DNA of 64,000 nt from Acidovorax sp. A79. GTDB taxonomy: Bacteria > Pseudomonadota > Gammaproteobacteria > Burkholderiales > Burkholderiaceae_C. Position numbers and translations under genes: made by a program. The stretch covers positions 2,121,001 to 2,185,000 of the forward strand of contig NZ_AP028672.1 of NCBI RefSeq assembly GCF_041154505.1. The letters run 5' to 3'. The first letter of the stretch is position 1, and the number at the start of each line of letters is the position of its first letter. Below are positions 50,503-59,559 of the stretch, in pieces. The notes under the pieces were generated by a model that ran no database searches, was not told the DNA's origin, and worked only from the letters and a program-made list of their open reading frames with translations.

Positions 50503-51924
50503 TCAGCCATGGTCCGTGGCGTCCGCCGTGGCGGCGGCCCGGCTGCCGGCGCGGTCCTGGGGCGACAGCTGCCAGAAGATGCCCGCCGAGGCCACGGTGA
50601 TGAGCCCCATGCATGCGAACGTGGCCTGGAACGCCCTCAGCGTCTCCTGGGCGCCGCCGGCAGGGAAGAAATCAGTGAACGCAGCCAGCACCGCCCCTGC
50701 GGCCGCCACGCCCATTCCCATGGCCACCATCTGCACCATCGACAGCAGGCTGTTGCCGCTGCTTGCCATGGCATGTTCCAGGTCCTTGAGCGTCACGGTG
50801 TTCATGGCGGTGAACTGCAGGGAATTCACGGCACCAAAGACCGCCAGCTGCGCCACATGCACCCACAGGGGCTGCGTGGGAGCGGCCAGGCCAAAGCTGG
50901 CCATCGTGACGCCCACGAGCAGGGTGTTGCCCACCAGCACCTGCCGGTAGCCGAAACGGGTGATCAGCGGCGTGGTGAAGCGCTTCATCGACATGCCGGC
51001 GATGGCCACGGGCAGCATCATCATGCCGGCCTGCAGGGGCGAGTAGCCCATGGTGACCTGCAGCAGCAGCGGGACCAGGAATGGCATGCAGGAGCTGCCC
51101 AGGCGCGAGAACAGGTTGCCCAGCAGACCGATGCGCAGTGTGTCAATGGAAAAGAGCCGCGGCGAGAACAGCGGGTCGGCCCGCCGCGCCGCGTGCAGCC
51201 AGTAGGCCACCAGGCTGGCCAGCCCGAAGACCATCAGCACCAGCACGCCCGCCTGGCGCAACCCCATGCTGGCCAGGCCGTCCAGCGCCAGCGAGAGCGA
51301 CACCATGCCGAAGGCGAGCATCAGGTAGCCCGCCAGGTCGAAGCGGGGCACGAAGGTCACGGGCTCGCCCGGCATGAAGCGCAGGGTGGCGATGCAGCCC
51401 ACCAGCCCCACCGGCACATTGATGAGGAAGATCCAGTGCCACGACGCCGCCTCCACGAGCCAGCCGCCCAGCGTGGGGCCGATCAGTGGCCCGATCAGGC
51501 CCGGAATGGCAACGAAACTCATGGCCTGCAGGAACTGCTCGCGCGGAAAGGTGCGCAGCACCACCAGCCGCCCCACCGGCAGCAGCAACGCCCCGCCCAG
51601 CCCCTGCACCACGCGCGCCGCCACCAGCTGGGTCAGGCTTTGCGCGAGCGCGCAGCACACCGAACCCAGCACGAACAGCACGATGGCGGACAGATAGACG
51701 CGCCGTGAACCAAAACGGTCGGCCAGCCACCCGGAAGCCGGTATCAGCATGGCCATGGCCAGCGAATAGGCCACCACCACCGACTGCATGCGCAGCGGGC
51801 TTTCTCCAAGGCTGCGGGCCATGGCGGGCAGCGCGGTGTTGACGATGGTGGCGTCCAGCGTCTGCATGAAGAAACCGATGGCCACCAGCCACAGGAGCAC
51901 TTTCAGGGATCTGTCTTGCTGCAT
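50503..51924 (-). CDS. mdtD: MFS multidrug efflux transporter, MdtD/DHA2 type
   Basis: This 473-residue inner-membrane transporter has 14 predicted hydrophobic segments. It follows E. coli MdtD closely: VAIGFFMQTLDATIVNTALP, MARSLGESPLRMQSVVVAYS, PASGWLADRFGSRRVYLSAI, VQGLGGALLLPVGRLVVLRT, AASWHWIFLINVPVGLVGCI and MNTVTLKDLEHAMASSGNS. I chose ATG 51924 (MQQDRSLKVLLW), since the alternative at 51972 starts on the T tract of the erpA terminator. It lies between anmK and erpA. No two-component genes of the mdtABC-baeSR type are nearby. Confidence 0.92.
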   Translation of the reverse strand: MQQDRSLKVLLWLVAIGFFMQTLDATIVNTALPAMARSLGESPLRMQSVVVAYSLAMAMLIPASGWLADRFGSRRVYLSAIVLFVLGSVCCALAQSLTQLVAARVVQGLGGALLLPVGRLVVLRTFPREQFLQAMSFVAIPGLIGPLIGPTLGGWLVEAASWHWIFLINVPVGLVGCIATLRFMPGEPVTFVPRFDLAGYLMLAFGMVSLSLALDGLASMGLRQAGVLVLMVFGLASLVAYWLHAARRADPLFSPRLFSIDTLRIGLLGNLFSRLGSSCMPFLVPLLLQVTMGYSPLQAGMMMLPVAIAGMSMKRFTTPLITRFGYRQVLVGNTLLVGVTMASFGLAAPTQPLWVHVAQLAVFGAVNSLQFTAMNTVTLKDLEHAMASSGNSLLSMVQMVAMGMGVAAAGAVLAAFTDFFPAGGAQETLRAFQATFACMGLITVASAGIFWQLSPQDRAGSRAAATADATDHG

Positions 51925-51973
51925 GGCACGCCAGGATGGCTTTTCCAGGAAAACGAAAAGGGGTATCCCCATG

Positions 51974-51999
51974 AAAAAAGCCGCCCGTCCGGGCGGCTT
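51974..51999 (-). terminator. Rho-independent terminator behind erpA
   Basis: On the minus strand AAGCCGCCC (51991-51999) pairs with GGGCGGCTT (51978-51986) across a GGAC loop and is followed by a run of six T residues (A tract 51974-51979 on the plus strand). It lies 44 bp past the erpA stop. Confidence 0.85.
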
Positions 52000-52042
52000 G
52001 TCGTTTCATTCCGTGCCGCTGGCGCGGCGCAGAGGCCCACCC

Positions 52043-52408
52043 TCAGGCGGAGAAGCTGGAGCCGCAGCCGCAGGTGGTGGTGGCGTTGGGGTTCTTGATG
52101 ACGAACTGGGCGCCCTGCAGGTCTTCCTTGTAGTCGATCTCTGCGCCGACCAGGTACTGGTAGCTCATGGCATCGATCAGCAGCGACACGCCATTCTTGG
52201 TCATGGTGGTGTCGTCTTCGTTGGTGATTTCATCGAAGGTGAAGCCATACTGGAACCCCGAGCAACCGCCACCCTGCACGAAAACGCGCAGTTTCAGGTC
52301 AGGATTGCCCTCTTCGGCGATCAGGTCCGCCACCTTGGCCGCCGCGCTGTCCGTGAACAGAATGGGGGCGGGCATTTCGGTCTGGATGTTTTCGGCAACA
52401 GCGCTCAT
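52043..52408 (-). CDS. erpA: Iron-sulfur cluster insertion protein ErpA
   Basis: This 121-residue A-type carrier hands Fe-S clusters to apo-proteins. The three cysteines are at [19 protein letters not shown] and [10 protein letters not shown], the family positions. [20 protein letters not shown] and [20 protein letters not shown] complete the fold. The start [13 protein letters not shown] (ATG 52408) is preceded by CGGAGTACCCC; an ATG 18 bp earlier is less likely. A strong terminator follows. Confidence 0.96.
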   Translation of the reverse strand: MSAVAENIQTEMPAPILFTDSAAAKVADLIAEEGNPDLKLRVFVQGGGCSGFQYGFTFDEITNEDDTTMTKNGVSLLIDAMSYQYLVGAEIDYKEDLQGAQFVIKNPNATTTCGCGSSFSA

Positions 52409-52468
52409 GGGGTACTCCGGGTTCAATGTTTGCGGTGAATAGTACTGCAGACCGCTCGGGAATTCAGA

Positions 52469-52867
52469 TCACTGGCCGTTTGACGCTAACTTCAGTGGGG
52501 GCTTTTCCTCCACCAGCACGGCCACCGGGCACATCTGCCCGGCAATCACGGCACCCTGGTGCATCTCCAGCGCCTTGTAATGCACATTGCCGGTGATCTT
52601 GGCCTTGGGCTGCAGTTCGAGCAGTTCCGCGGCATGCACGGGACCCACCACCTGCCCGTTGACGATCACATGGTCGGCGTGCACCGCACCCTCCACCCGG
52701 GCCGTCTCGGAAATCACCAGAATGCTGGACTGCTCCGATCCCGCGCGGATGTCCCCCACCACCTCGCCATCGATGCGCATCCCTTCTGCGAAGTGCACAT
52801 CCCCCTCGATCCGGGTGCCCTGGGCGACCAGGCTTTTGATCGGTGGCTGCTTTTTGCGGGAAAACAT
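52469..52867 (-). CDS. Bactofilin family cytoskeletal protein
   Basis: This 132-residue bactofilin has a short N-terminal tail (MFSRKKQPPIKSLVAQG) and a beta-helical core with the typical repeats TRIEGDVHFAEGMRIDGEVV, GDIRAG, VISETARVEGAVHADHVIVN and GQVVGPVHAAELLELQPKAK. Bactofilins polymerise without nucleotide and scaffold wall enzymes. The gene lies upstream of erpA and downstream of the DUF6776-type gene on the same strand. Confidence 0.92.
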   Translation of the reverse strand: MFSRKKQPPIKSLVAQGTRIEGDVHFAEGMRIDGEVVGDIRAGSEQSSILVISETARVEGAVHADHVIVNGQVVGPVHAAELLELQPKAKITGNVHYKALEMHQGAVIAGQMCPVAVLVEEKPPLKLASNGQ

Positions 52868-53046
52868 GGGTGAGAACTCCTGAAAGGACACGCTCCGGCC
52901 GAAAGGAGCGTGCGGATGGGAAACAACGGGATGCCAGGCCCACGGCGTACCGGCGCGGCCTCTGCGCGGGCCCGGCGCTTGCGGCGGTGGCCTCTCTCGA
53001 CGACGACAGCCTGGCCGGGGCCATCGCGTGCGCCTTGGGGGTGCTC

Positions 53047-53757
53047 CTAGTCGATGGCCATGGCCTGCACGGCGCGCACTGTCGTGCCTTCCAGCACGCG
53101 GGCGGTCACGGTTTTTACCACGGCGCTGGGCGGCAGATCGAGGACCCCCTCGATGCGCCGGTACTGCTTGACCTGCAGGGGCTGCCCCTGGGCCGGCTGG
53201 GTCTGCGTCCAGGGCTTGCCGTCCTGGGTGCCTGCCAGCACCAGTTCCAGCCGGCCATTGAACTCGGGCGCATTGCGCGCGGCCTGGATCACCAGGACCT
53301 GCCAGCGCAGCTGCATCCCTCCCAGCACTTCGGCCTGCAGGCTGCGAATCGCGAGCCCTTCGGTCTTTGCCGCGGGAATCAGCTTCTCGAAAAACCCCAG
53401 GTCCTCGCGCAGCGTCCGATTGTCCGCCTCGAGCTGTCGCACCTGCGCCATCAGGCTTTCCTTGGCGGCCCGCTCGGTCACGAGCAGGCTCTCGGCCGTA
53501 TGGGCCACCGTCTGCTGCTCCTGGCCCACGCCGCGCAGGCGGGCCACCTCCGCGCGCAGCTGGAGCAATTCGTCCCGGGAAACGGAGTCCAGGCCCGCGA
53601 TCGACTTGCCGAACTCGAAGGCCCACAGCGCCACCGCCGCGCAGAACCCGAAAACCACCGCCAAGGCCAGCCAGCGCAGGGGCCAGGGCAAGGCGCTGCG
53701 GATGGCCACCCGGGGGGCGCTGATCGTCAGCCGGCGGCGCAGAAGGCGAAGGCGCAT
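53047..53757 (-). CDS. Single-pass membrane protein with coiled coil (DUF6776-like)
   Basis: This 236-residue protein has a basic N-terminus (MRLRLLRRRLTISAPRVA), one membrane segment (PLRWLALAVVFGFCAAVALW), a coiled coil of about 70 residues (RDELLQLRAEVARLRGVGQE, RAAKESLMAQVRQLEADNRT) and a beta-rich C-terminal domain (LRWQVLVIQAARNAPEFNG). The order fits a periplasmic domain on a stalk. Synteny with bactofilin supports a role at the envelope; the DUF6776 label is from memory of this neighbourhood. No enzyme motif is seen. Confidence 0.8.
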   Translation of the reverse strand: MRLRLLRRRLTISAPRVAIRSALPWPLRWLALAVVFGFCAAVALWAFEFGKSIAGLDSVSRDELLQLRAEVARLRGVGQEQQTVAHTAESLLVTERAAKESLMAQVRQLEADNRTLREDLGFFEKLIPAAKTEGLAIRSLQAEVLGGMQLRWQVLVIQAARNAPEFNGRLELVLAGTQDGKPWTQTQPAQGQPLQVKQYRRIEGVLDLPPSAVVKTVTARVLEGTTVRAVQAMAID

Positions 53758-53813
53758 GGTGAAAACAGGGGAGTCATCGGGGAGGCCCGGGAGAAAAGAG
53801 CGCACCTTAAACG

Positions 53814-53838
53814 AAAAAACCGCCCGGAGGCGGTTTTT
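53814..53838 (-). terminator. Terminator behind rpsI
   Basis: On the minus strand AAAACCGCC pairs with GGCGGTTTT (plus-strand arms 53816-53824 and 53829-53837) around a 4-base loop, followed by further T residues. It lies about 85 bp past the rpsI stop codon and ends the ribosomal protein transcript. Confidence 0.85.
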
Positions 53839-53922
53839 GCTCTGTAAAGCAATCCAGGACGGAGCGCTTTGCAGGGGTTGGACATCCGCCCAGGGGCGGG
53901 TGTCCGGCAGTGCCCAGCCAGC

Positions 53923-54315
53923 TTAACGCTTGGAGAACTGCTTGGCGCGGCGTGCGGAGTGCAGGCCGACCTTCTTACGTTCGACTTCACGTGCATCGCG
54001 CGTCACGAAGCCGGCTTGGCTCAGGACGGGCTTGAGGGATGCGTCGTAATCGATCAGGGCGCGGGTGATGCCGTGGCGGGCAGCGCCGGCCTGGCCGGAT
54101 TCACCACCGCCGTGGACGTTGATCTGGATGTCGAAGGTTTCGACATGGTTGGTCAACGCCAGGGGTTGCTTGGCAATCATGATCGAGGTTTCGCGGCCGA
54201 AGTAGGACTGGATGTCCTTGCCGTTCACCGTGATCTTGCCGGAGCCTTTTTTCAGAAACACGCGGGCGACGCTGGACTTGCGACGGCCGGTGCCATTGTT
54301 CCATTCACCAATCAT
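53923..54315 (-). CDS. rpsI: 30S ribosomal protein S9
   Basis: This 130-residue protein has the S9 marks [54 protein letters not shown] and the C-terminal tail [16 protein letters not shown] that reaches toward the P-site tRNA. It follows rplM after 11 bp, the universal L13-S9 pair. Confidence 0.99.
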   Translation of the reverse strand: MIGEWNNGTGRRKSSVARVFLKKGSGKITVNGKDIQSYFGRETSIMIAKQPLALTNHVETFDIQINVHGGGESGQAGAARHGITRALIDYDASLKPVLSQAGFVTRDAREVERKKVGLHSARRAKQFSKR

Positions 54316-54326
54316 CTCAAGGCTCC

Positions 54327-54758
54327 TTAGATTTCCAGCACTTTGGGCTGCTGGGCGGTGTGGGGATGCTCAGCACCACCGTACACCTTGAGTTTCTTGA
54401 TCATCGCGTAGCCAAGGGGGCCCTTGGGCAGCATGCCCTTGACGGCCTTTTCCAGCGCGCGGCCGGGGTGCTTGGCTTGCATGTCGCGGAAGTTCGTGGC
54501 CGTGATGCCGCCGGGGTAACCCGAGTGGCGGTAGTACACCTTGTCCAGGGACTTGGTGCCGGTGACCTTGAGCTGGGCAGCGTTGATGATGACGATGAAG
54601 TCACCGGTATCGACGTGAGGCGTGTAAATGGCCTTGTGTTTGCCGCGCAAACGGAGAGCAACTTCGCTGGCTACTCGTCCGAGGACCTTGTCGGTCGCGT
54701 CAATCACAAACCACTCGTGCACAACCTCAGCGGGCTTGGCGCTGAAAGTAGTAGTCAT
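54327..54758 (-). CDS. rplM: 50S ribosomal protein L13
   Basis: This 143-residue protein has the L13 core [60 protein letters not shown] and [20 protein letters not shown], ending with [14 protein letters not shown]. The start [13 protein letters not shown] (ATG 54758) gives a length close to E. coli L13; an in-frame ATG at 54800 is unsupported. Confidence 0.99.
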   Translation of the reverse strand: MTTTFSAKPAEVVHEWFVIDATDKVLGRVASEVALRLRGKHKAIYTPHVDTGDFIVIINAAQLKVTGTKSLDKVYYRHSGYPGGITATNFRDMQAKHPGRALEKAVKGMLPKGPLGYAMIKKLKVYGGAEHPHTAQQPKVLEI

Positions 54759-54881
54759 GAGTTTTCTCTTATGAAGAGGGTTTGGCGGGTCCTTTTCCAC
54801 GGTCGGTGCTTCTCTGAAGGAAGCCTCTTAGGTGGCGAAAATGTCTCCGCCGCGGGACCACAAAGCGCTGCGAAGCCCTCG

Positions 54882-54911
54882 ATTATACGAATTTGCGTGC
54901 CAGGGGCGCAA
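54882..54911 (-). promoter_or_regulatory. Promoter of rplM-rpsI
   Basis: On the minus strand TATAAT (rc of 54882-54887) is a perfect -10 box, with TTGCGC (rc of 54906-54911) 18 bp upstream as -35. It lies about 125 bp before rplM, leaving a leader that could bind L13 autogenously. The leader shows no clear hairpin with a T tract. Confidence 0.65.
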
Positions 54912-54952
54912 GCCGCCCGTGCGCACAGTGCTCCAGGCCCCGGCGGCCACCC

Positions 54953-56911
54953 TCAGTTGGGGGTCTGGCGGCGGCGCTGCTCCTCGGCCTCGTAGCGGCG
55001 GCGGTTTTCCACGCACACGGCCTGCCCCGCCTGCGATGGCTTCTGGCATTCCTGGTGGATGCACATGGGCCGCGCCAGGAAATTGGCGTCGGCACAGGCC
55101 TCCTGCGGGCTGGGCACGCGCGGCGGCAGCGGGCGAGGCTTGGGCTCGGCCACGACCGGGGGCGGCGGTGGCGGGGGTTCCTCGTGCACCACGGCCTGCA
55201 CGGGTGCGGGCTCGGGCGCCGCGCGCTTCGCGGTCCGGGGCGGCGTGCGCGGCGCGGAGGCCGGAACAAAGGCAGGCGCAGGCAGGGATGCAGCCACCGC
55301 AGCGCCCGCCGCGCCGTCAAGGGAAGCCACCGCAGCCGGCGCGCTCGCAGCCATGTCGGCCAGCGCGGTCTCCACCAGGGCGGGCGGCGTGGCAGCCGGC
55401 CGCTCGGCCATCTCGGTGATGATGTCGTCGTGCGGCGCCTTGCTGCTCTGGGCCCAGCGCAGTCCTGCCGCCGAGGCCACCACGGCAAAAACGGCCACGC
55501 CCAGCCAGACCACCACGGGGGAGCGCCGCGCCGTTCTGGCCGTCTTGCTTGCGGCACGGGGAACCTCACGCTCCATCGGCCGCGGCCGGTGATCGTGCGC
55601 ATGCCGCGCGGCGGCCCCGTGCCGGTTGCCAGCCGCAGGGTCGTCATAGCGGGAGTCGTCGGCCACGACGGTATCCCCGGCGTCGATGAAGACCGTGTCT
55701 CCAGCCTCGGCGGCCACCGTGTCCGGCCCCCCGAGCATCACGGTGTCGCCGCCGGCCGCGGCCTCCTCCCCGGAGGGGTCGTCCTCGCGCGCATCGCGGG
55801 CGGGCGCCTGCGCCACGGCGCGCGGCGCCTGGGGCGGTATCTCCACCACGCTGCTGGCCGCGGACGTCACATCCACCGTGGGCGTGAGCAGGCCCGGGCC
55901 GGGCTGGTCGGCGGGCTCGACCCAGATGTCGCCCAGATCGGCACGGAAATCGAAATGTTCGCTTCCTTCCGGCGCGGACGTCATCTCCATGAGCTGCAGG
56001 AACGCATCGATGCTCTGCGGCCGGTCCTCGGGCTTGAGCGCCAGGGATTGCGCGATCGCCGCCACGAAGGGCGCGGAATATTCCACGCCGAACTGGCGCT
56101 TGACGGTTCTTGCCACCCGGGAGAACGACACCATGCGATCACGGATGGAACGCAGGGTCGCGGGCAGCGGCGTGTCGTTGCACAGGCAGCCATGCACCAC
56201 GGCGGCCAGGGAGTACAGGTCGCTCCAGGGGCCCTGGCGCAGTTCCTCGTCGCCATCGGAATACTGCTCGATGGGTGCGTAGTTCACCTTGAGCACGGCC
56301 GTGTGCTTGCGGTCCTGGTCATTGATCGCATGCCGGGCGGCGCCCAGGTCCAGCAGCACCGGAGGGCCACTGTCCTGCAGGAAGATGTTGTCGGGCGAAA
56401 TGTCCCGGTGCAGGGTTTTCCCGTCGTGCAGCACCCGCAGGGCGCCGAGCACCGACCACAGCACCTTGCGCAGCCAGATCTCGGGGGGCGGGGTGCGCAT
56501 CTGGGCGCGGGCCTGCTTGAACGTCATGCCGGTGTACAGCGGCATGACCATGTACGCGGTGTTGTTGGCCTCCCAGAAGCGGAACACCTTCACGAGCGAG
56601 GGATGGTCGAACTGGGCCAGCAGGCGCGCCTCTCCCACGAAAGACGCCAGCCCGGCATGGAAGGTCTGCTGGTCGGACGACGACCGCACCCACAGCGACT
56701 GGCCCTGCGCACGGCCCGCCAGCGCCGAAGGCATGTACTCCTTGATCGCCACCGCCCGGTGCAGAGAATGGTCGAAGGCCTTGTAGACCATGCCGAACCC
56801 GCCCACGCCAAGGAGCGCCAGGATCTCGAATTCCGCGAGGCGGGTGCCGGGGGGCAGCGCATCCACATGGCTGACACCACTGGCAGAGGCTTGGCTGGAA
56901 CTTGCGATCAT
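54953..56911 (-). CDS. Membrane-anchored serine/threonine protein kinase
   Basis: This 652-residue Hanks-type kinase has its catalytic domain at residues about 30-290: LGVGGFGMVYKAFD (glycine loop), VAIKEYMP (Lys), LHRDISPDNIFLQ (catalytic loop), VLLDLGAARHA (DLG in place of DFG) and YAPIEQYSDGD. A long acidic/Ala/Pro linker with DTV repeats (GGDTVMLGGPDTV, AGDTVFIDAGDTVV) leads to one membrane segment near 460-480 (VVVWLGVAVFAVVASAAGL). The periplasmic tail is Pro-rich and ends in four cysteines (EACADANFLARPMCIHQECQ, then AVCVENRR). Start MIASSSQASAS (ATG 56911). The Thr residues of the DTV repeats are possible autophosphorylation sites. Confidence 0.9.
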   Translation of the reverse strand: MIASSSQASASGVSHVDALPPGTRLAEFEILALLGVGGFGMVYKAFDHSLHRAVAIKEYMPSALAGRAQGQSLWVRSSSDQQTFHAGLASFVGEARLLAQFDHPSLVKVFRFWEANNTAYMVMPLYTGMTFKQARAQMRTPPPEIWLRKVLWSVLGALRVLHDGKTLHRDISPDNIFLQDSGPPVLLDLGAARHAINDQDRKHTAVLKVNYAPIEQYSDGDEELRQGPWSDLYSLAAVVHGCLCNDTPLPATLRSIRDRMVSFSRVARTVKRQFGVEYSAPFVAAIAQSLALKPEDRPQSIDAFLQLMEMTSAPEGSEHFDFRADLGDIWVEPADQPGPGLLTPTVDVTSAASSVVEIPPQAPRAVAQAPARDAREDDPSGEEAAAGGDTVMLGGPDTVAAEAGDTVFIDAGDTVVADDSRYDDPAAGNRHGAAARHAHDHRPRPMEREVPRAASKTARTARRSPVVVWLGVAVFAVVASAAGLRWAQSSKAPHDDIITEMAERPAATPPALVETALADMAASAPAAVASLDGAAGAAVAASLPAPAFVPASAPRTPPRTAKRAAPEPAPVQAVVHEEPPPPPPPVVAEPKPRPLPPRVPSPQEACADANFLARPMCIHQECQKPSQAGQAVCVENRRRYEAEEQRRRQTPN

Positions 56912-57217
56912 GGTGAAGAGAATGGGGCGTGAATGCGGGCTTCGGCGGGGGATTGTGAGCGAACGGGTGCCAAGGCCGTTTTCATCGCAATCATGAAGCA
57001 TGCCAGCATGCATGACAGAAACAAAAGGCTTCCGGTCTGCCAAAAAAGTTACACACCCTGGTCAGACAAGCGCCGATTGTGCCGCGCCATGGGGACAGGC
57101 AGCGCCCGGGCCCATGACAAATTCGCATCGGATCATGACCGCGCGCCCGGGGCCTGCCGCCGGGCCATGGCCCCATCGACTGCGCTGCGCCGGGGGCGCA
57201 CTCGTTACCATAGGGCC

Positions 57218-58105
57218 ATGTTCAGTTATCGCCACGCCTTCCACGCAGGCAACCATGCCGATGTGCTCAAGCACACGGTCTTGATCGCCGCCTTGCAACA
57301 CCTTACCGAGAAAGACGCGGCACTGACCGTGCTGGACACCCACGCGGGCGCGGGACTGTACCGGCTCGATGGCGACTATGCCAGCACCAGCGGCGAGGCA
57401 GCGGACGGCATCGTCCGGCTTTTTGCACCCACCGCGCCCGCCCTCACGCCCGCCCTGCAGGCCTATGTGGACATGGTCCGCGCCTTCAACCAGGGCAGTG
57501 CGCTGCGCGTGTACCCGGGCTCCCCGTTCATCGCCCAGCGCCTGCTGCGCGGCCACGACAAGCTCAAGCTCTTCGAGCTGCATCCCACGGACCTGCGGGC
57601 GCTGGCGGGCAACGTGGCCCAGCTGGAGGCAGGCCGCCAGGTGGCCGTCCTGCACGAAGACGGGTTTGAGGGGATCAAAAAATTCCTACCCCCGCCGGCC
57701 CGCCGCGCGCTTGTGCTCTGCGACCCCAGCTATGAAATCAAGAGCGACTACGCCAAGGTGCTCGACATGGCCGCCGACTCGCTCAAGCGTTTTGCCACTG
57801 GCACCTATGCGTTCTGGTACCCCATCATCCCGCGCCCGGAAGCCCACGACCTGCCGCGCCGCCTCAAGACGCTGGCCACCAAGGCCGGCAAGGGCTGGCT
57901 GCATGCCACGCTCACGGTCAAGAACAGCAAGCTCACTGAAAACGCCGCGGGCGACGTCAAGCGCCCCGGCCTGCCGGCCAGCGGCATGTTCCTGATCAAC
58001 CCGCCCTTCACCCTGAAGGCGGCGCTGAAGACCGCGCTGCCGCAGATGGTGGAATTGCTGGCGCAAGACAAGCACGCCACGCACACGCTCGAATCCGGCG
58101 GCTGA
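57218..58105 (+). CDS. rlmJ: 23S rRNA (adenine(2030)-N6)-methyltransferase
   Basis: This 295-residue SAM-dependent enzyme has the RlmJ N-terminus MFSYRHAFHAGNHADVLKH, the SAM-site block LTVLDTHAGAGLYRLDG, LFELHPTDLRALAGN, ALVLCDPSYEIKSDYAKVL (DPxY catalytic motif) and MFLINPPFTL near the end. I chose ATG 57218; an extension to 56933 is unlike the family. It is convergent with rlpA. Confidence 0.95.
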   Translation: MFSYRHAFHAGNHADVLKHTVLIAALQHLTEKDAALTVLDTHAGAGLYRLDGDYASTSGEAADGIVRLFAPTAPALTPALQAYVDMVRAFNQGSALRVYPGSPFIAQRLLRGHDKLKLFELHPTDLRALAGNVAQLEAGRQVAVLHEDGFEGIKKFLPPPARRALVLCDPSYEIKSDYAKVLDMAADSLKRFATGTYAFWYPIIPRPEAHDLPRRLKTLATKAGKGWLHATLTVKNSKLTENAAGDVKRPGLPASGMFLINPPFTLKAALKTALPQMVELLAQDKHATHTLESGG

Positions 58106-58114
58106 CGGCGGCGG

Positions 58115-58708
58115 TCAGGGGGCGGGGCAGTCCCGCTCGCCCTCGTCCAGCGCAAAAAGCTCCACGGGTTTGAGCCCCAGGCCCACCATCCCCAGCACCT
58201 CGGCGGCCCCCCGGCTCAGGTCGATCACGCGGTTGCCCGTGTGCGGGCCCCGGTCGTTGATGCGGACCACGACCGAACGGCCCGTGGCCTGGCTGCGCAC
58301 GCACACGCGCGAGCCGAACGGCAAGGTGGGATGCGCCGCGGTGAGCGCCTTCATGTCGAAGGGCTCTCCGCTGGCCGTGCGGCGCTTGTGGAACTTCGCG
58401 CCGTACCAGGAGGCCAGGCCCACCTCGTCGGCGGGCAGGCGCAGCTGCGGGGCCTGCGGGCTTTCGGTGCCATCCTCCCGCCCACCGGGGCGCGACGGCG
58501 GGTCGATCAGCATGGCCTCGCCCGGCACGCTCAGCAGGTGCGGGGCCAGTGCGTCGGCCTCGGCGGACAGCCCCTGCGCACGCCCCCAGGACGAGCAGCC
58601 CCACACCGAAACACCGCAGCAGACCACCCCGAGCACCTTCCACCACAGGGCGGCCCGGCGGCCCTCCACCGGGCCCGTCACCGCGGCATCGCCGCGCGGC
58701 TGGCGCAT
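58115..58708 (-). CDS. rlpA: RlpA-family septal ring lipoprotein
   Basis: This 197-residue protein has a hydrophobic N-terminus ending in a lipobox-like VCCGVSVWGCSSWG, a variable spacer and the RlpA double-psi beta-barrel: EVGLASWYGAKFHKRRTASG, EPFDMKALTAAHPTLPFGSR and RSVVVRINDRGPHTGNRVID (catalytic Asp in NDRGP). There is no SPOR domain, so it is the short form. Its ATG overlaps the metF stop (TGATG), so translation is coupled. It may be a murein lytic transglycosylase of the septum. Confidence 0.88.
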   Translation of the reverse strand: MRQPRGDAAVTGPVEGRRAALWWKVLGVVCCGVSVWGCSSWGRAQGLSAEADALAPHLLSVPGEAMLIDPPSRPGGREDGTESPQAPQLRLPADEVGLASWYGAKFHKRRTASGEPFDMKALTAAHPTLPFGSRVCVRSQATGRSVVVRINDRGPHTGNRVIDLSRGAAEVLGMVGLGLKPVELFALDEGERDCPAP

Positions 58709-59559
58709 CAGATCCCCAGCCGGCGACAGATCTCCAGCGTCGCGGCACTCTGGTTCATCGTGTAGAAGTGCAGGGCCGGCACGCCGGCACTGCGCAACCG
58801 GTCGCACAGGTCGGTCACCACATCCAGGCCAAAGGCCTTGATGCTCGCCGTGTCGTCGCCGAAAGACTGCAGGCGCAGCCGGATCCAGCGGGGAATCTCG
58901 GCGCCGCAGGCGTCCGAGAAACGCATCAACTGGGTGGAGCTTCCGATGGGCATGATGCCGGGCACCACGGGCACATCGGCGCCCAGGCGCTGCGTGTCTT
59001 CCACGAAGCGGAAGTACGCATCGCTGTTGTAGAAATACTGGGTGATCGCCGAGTCCGCTCCGGCCTGCACCTTGGCGATGTACGCCTTGAGGTCCGCCTC
59101 GGGCGACTTGGCCTGGGGGTGGACCTCGGGGTAGGCCGCCACCTCGATATGGAAGTCCCGGCCGGTCTCCGCACGGATAAAGGCCACCAGGTCGCTGGCG
59201 TAGTGGAACTCCCCGCCCGCGCCATAGCCGCTGGGCAGATCGCCGCGCAGCGCGACCAGGCGCTTGACGCCCATGTCCTTGAGCATGGCGAGCTGCTCGC
59301 GCACGGACTGGCGCGTGGCGCCAATGCACGAGAAGTGCGAGGCTGCGCCGACCCCCTCGGCCAGGATTTCGCGCACCGTGCCAAACGTGCCCTCCTGCGT
59401 GGAACCGCCCGCGCCGTAGGTCACCGAACAGAAATCAGGGTGCAGCGCATACAGCTGCTGGCGCGCGGTGCGCAGCTTGTCGGCACCCTCCGGCGTCTTG
59501 GGCGGGAAAAACTCGAAGCTCACCGGGAAACCGATGCCCTGGGCATTGGCAGCAATCAT
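58708..59559 (-). CDS. metF: 5,10-methylenetetrahydrofolate reductase
   Basis: This 283-residue FAD TIM-barrel enzyme makes 5-methyl-THF for methionine synthesis. PVSFEFFPPKTPEGADKLR, DFCSVTYGAGGSTQEGTF, LRGDLPSGYGAGGEFHYASD, GADSAITQYFYNSDAYFRFV and LHFYTMNQSAATLEICRRLG are family motifs. The start overlaps the tlyA stop by four bases. It lies in the SAH-riboswitch transcript, joining folate C1 supply to SAH recycling. Confidence 0.98.
   Translation of the reverse strand: MIAANAQGIGFPVSFEFFPPKTPEGADKLRTARQQLYALHPDFCSVTYGAGGSTQEGTFGTVREILAEGVGAASHFSCIGATRQSVREQLAMLKDMGVKRLVALRGDLPSGYGAGGEFHYASDLVAFIRAETGRDFHIEVAAYPEVHPQAKSPEADLKAYIAKVQAGADSAITQYFYNSDAYFRFVEDTQRLGADVPVVPGIMPIGSSTQLMRFSDACGAEIPRWIRLRLQSFGDDTASIKAFGLDVVTDLCDRLRSAGVPALHFYTMNQSAATLEICRRLGI

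Noticed and set aside
54893..56932. A 679-residue open frame on the plus strand
   Set aside because: Antisense of the Ser/Thr kinase gene; its Gly/Arg/His-rich composition has no domain.
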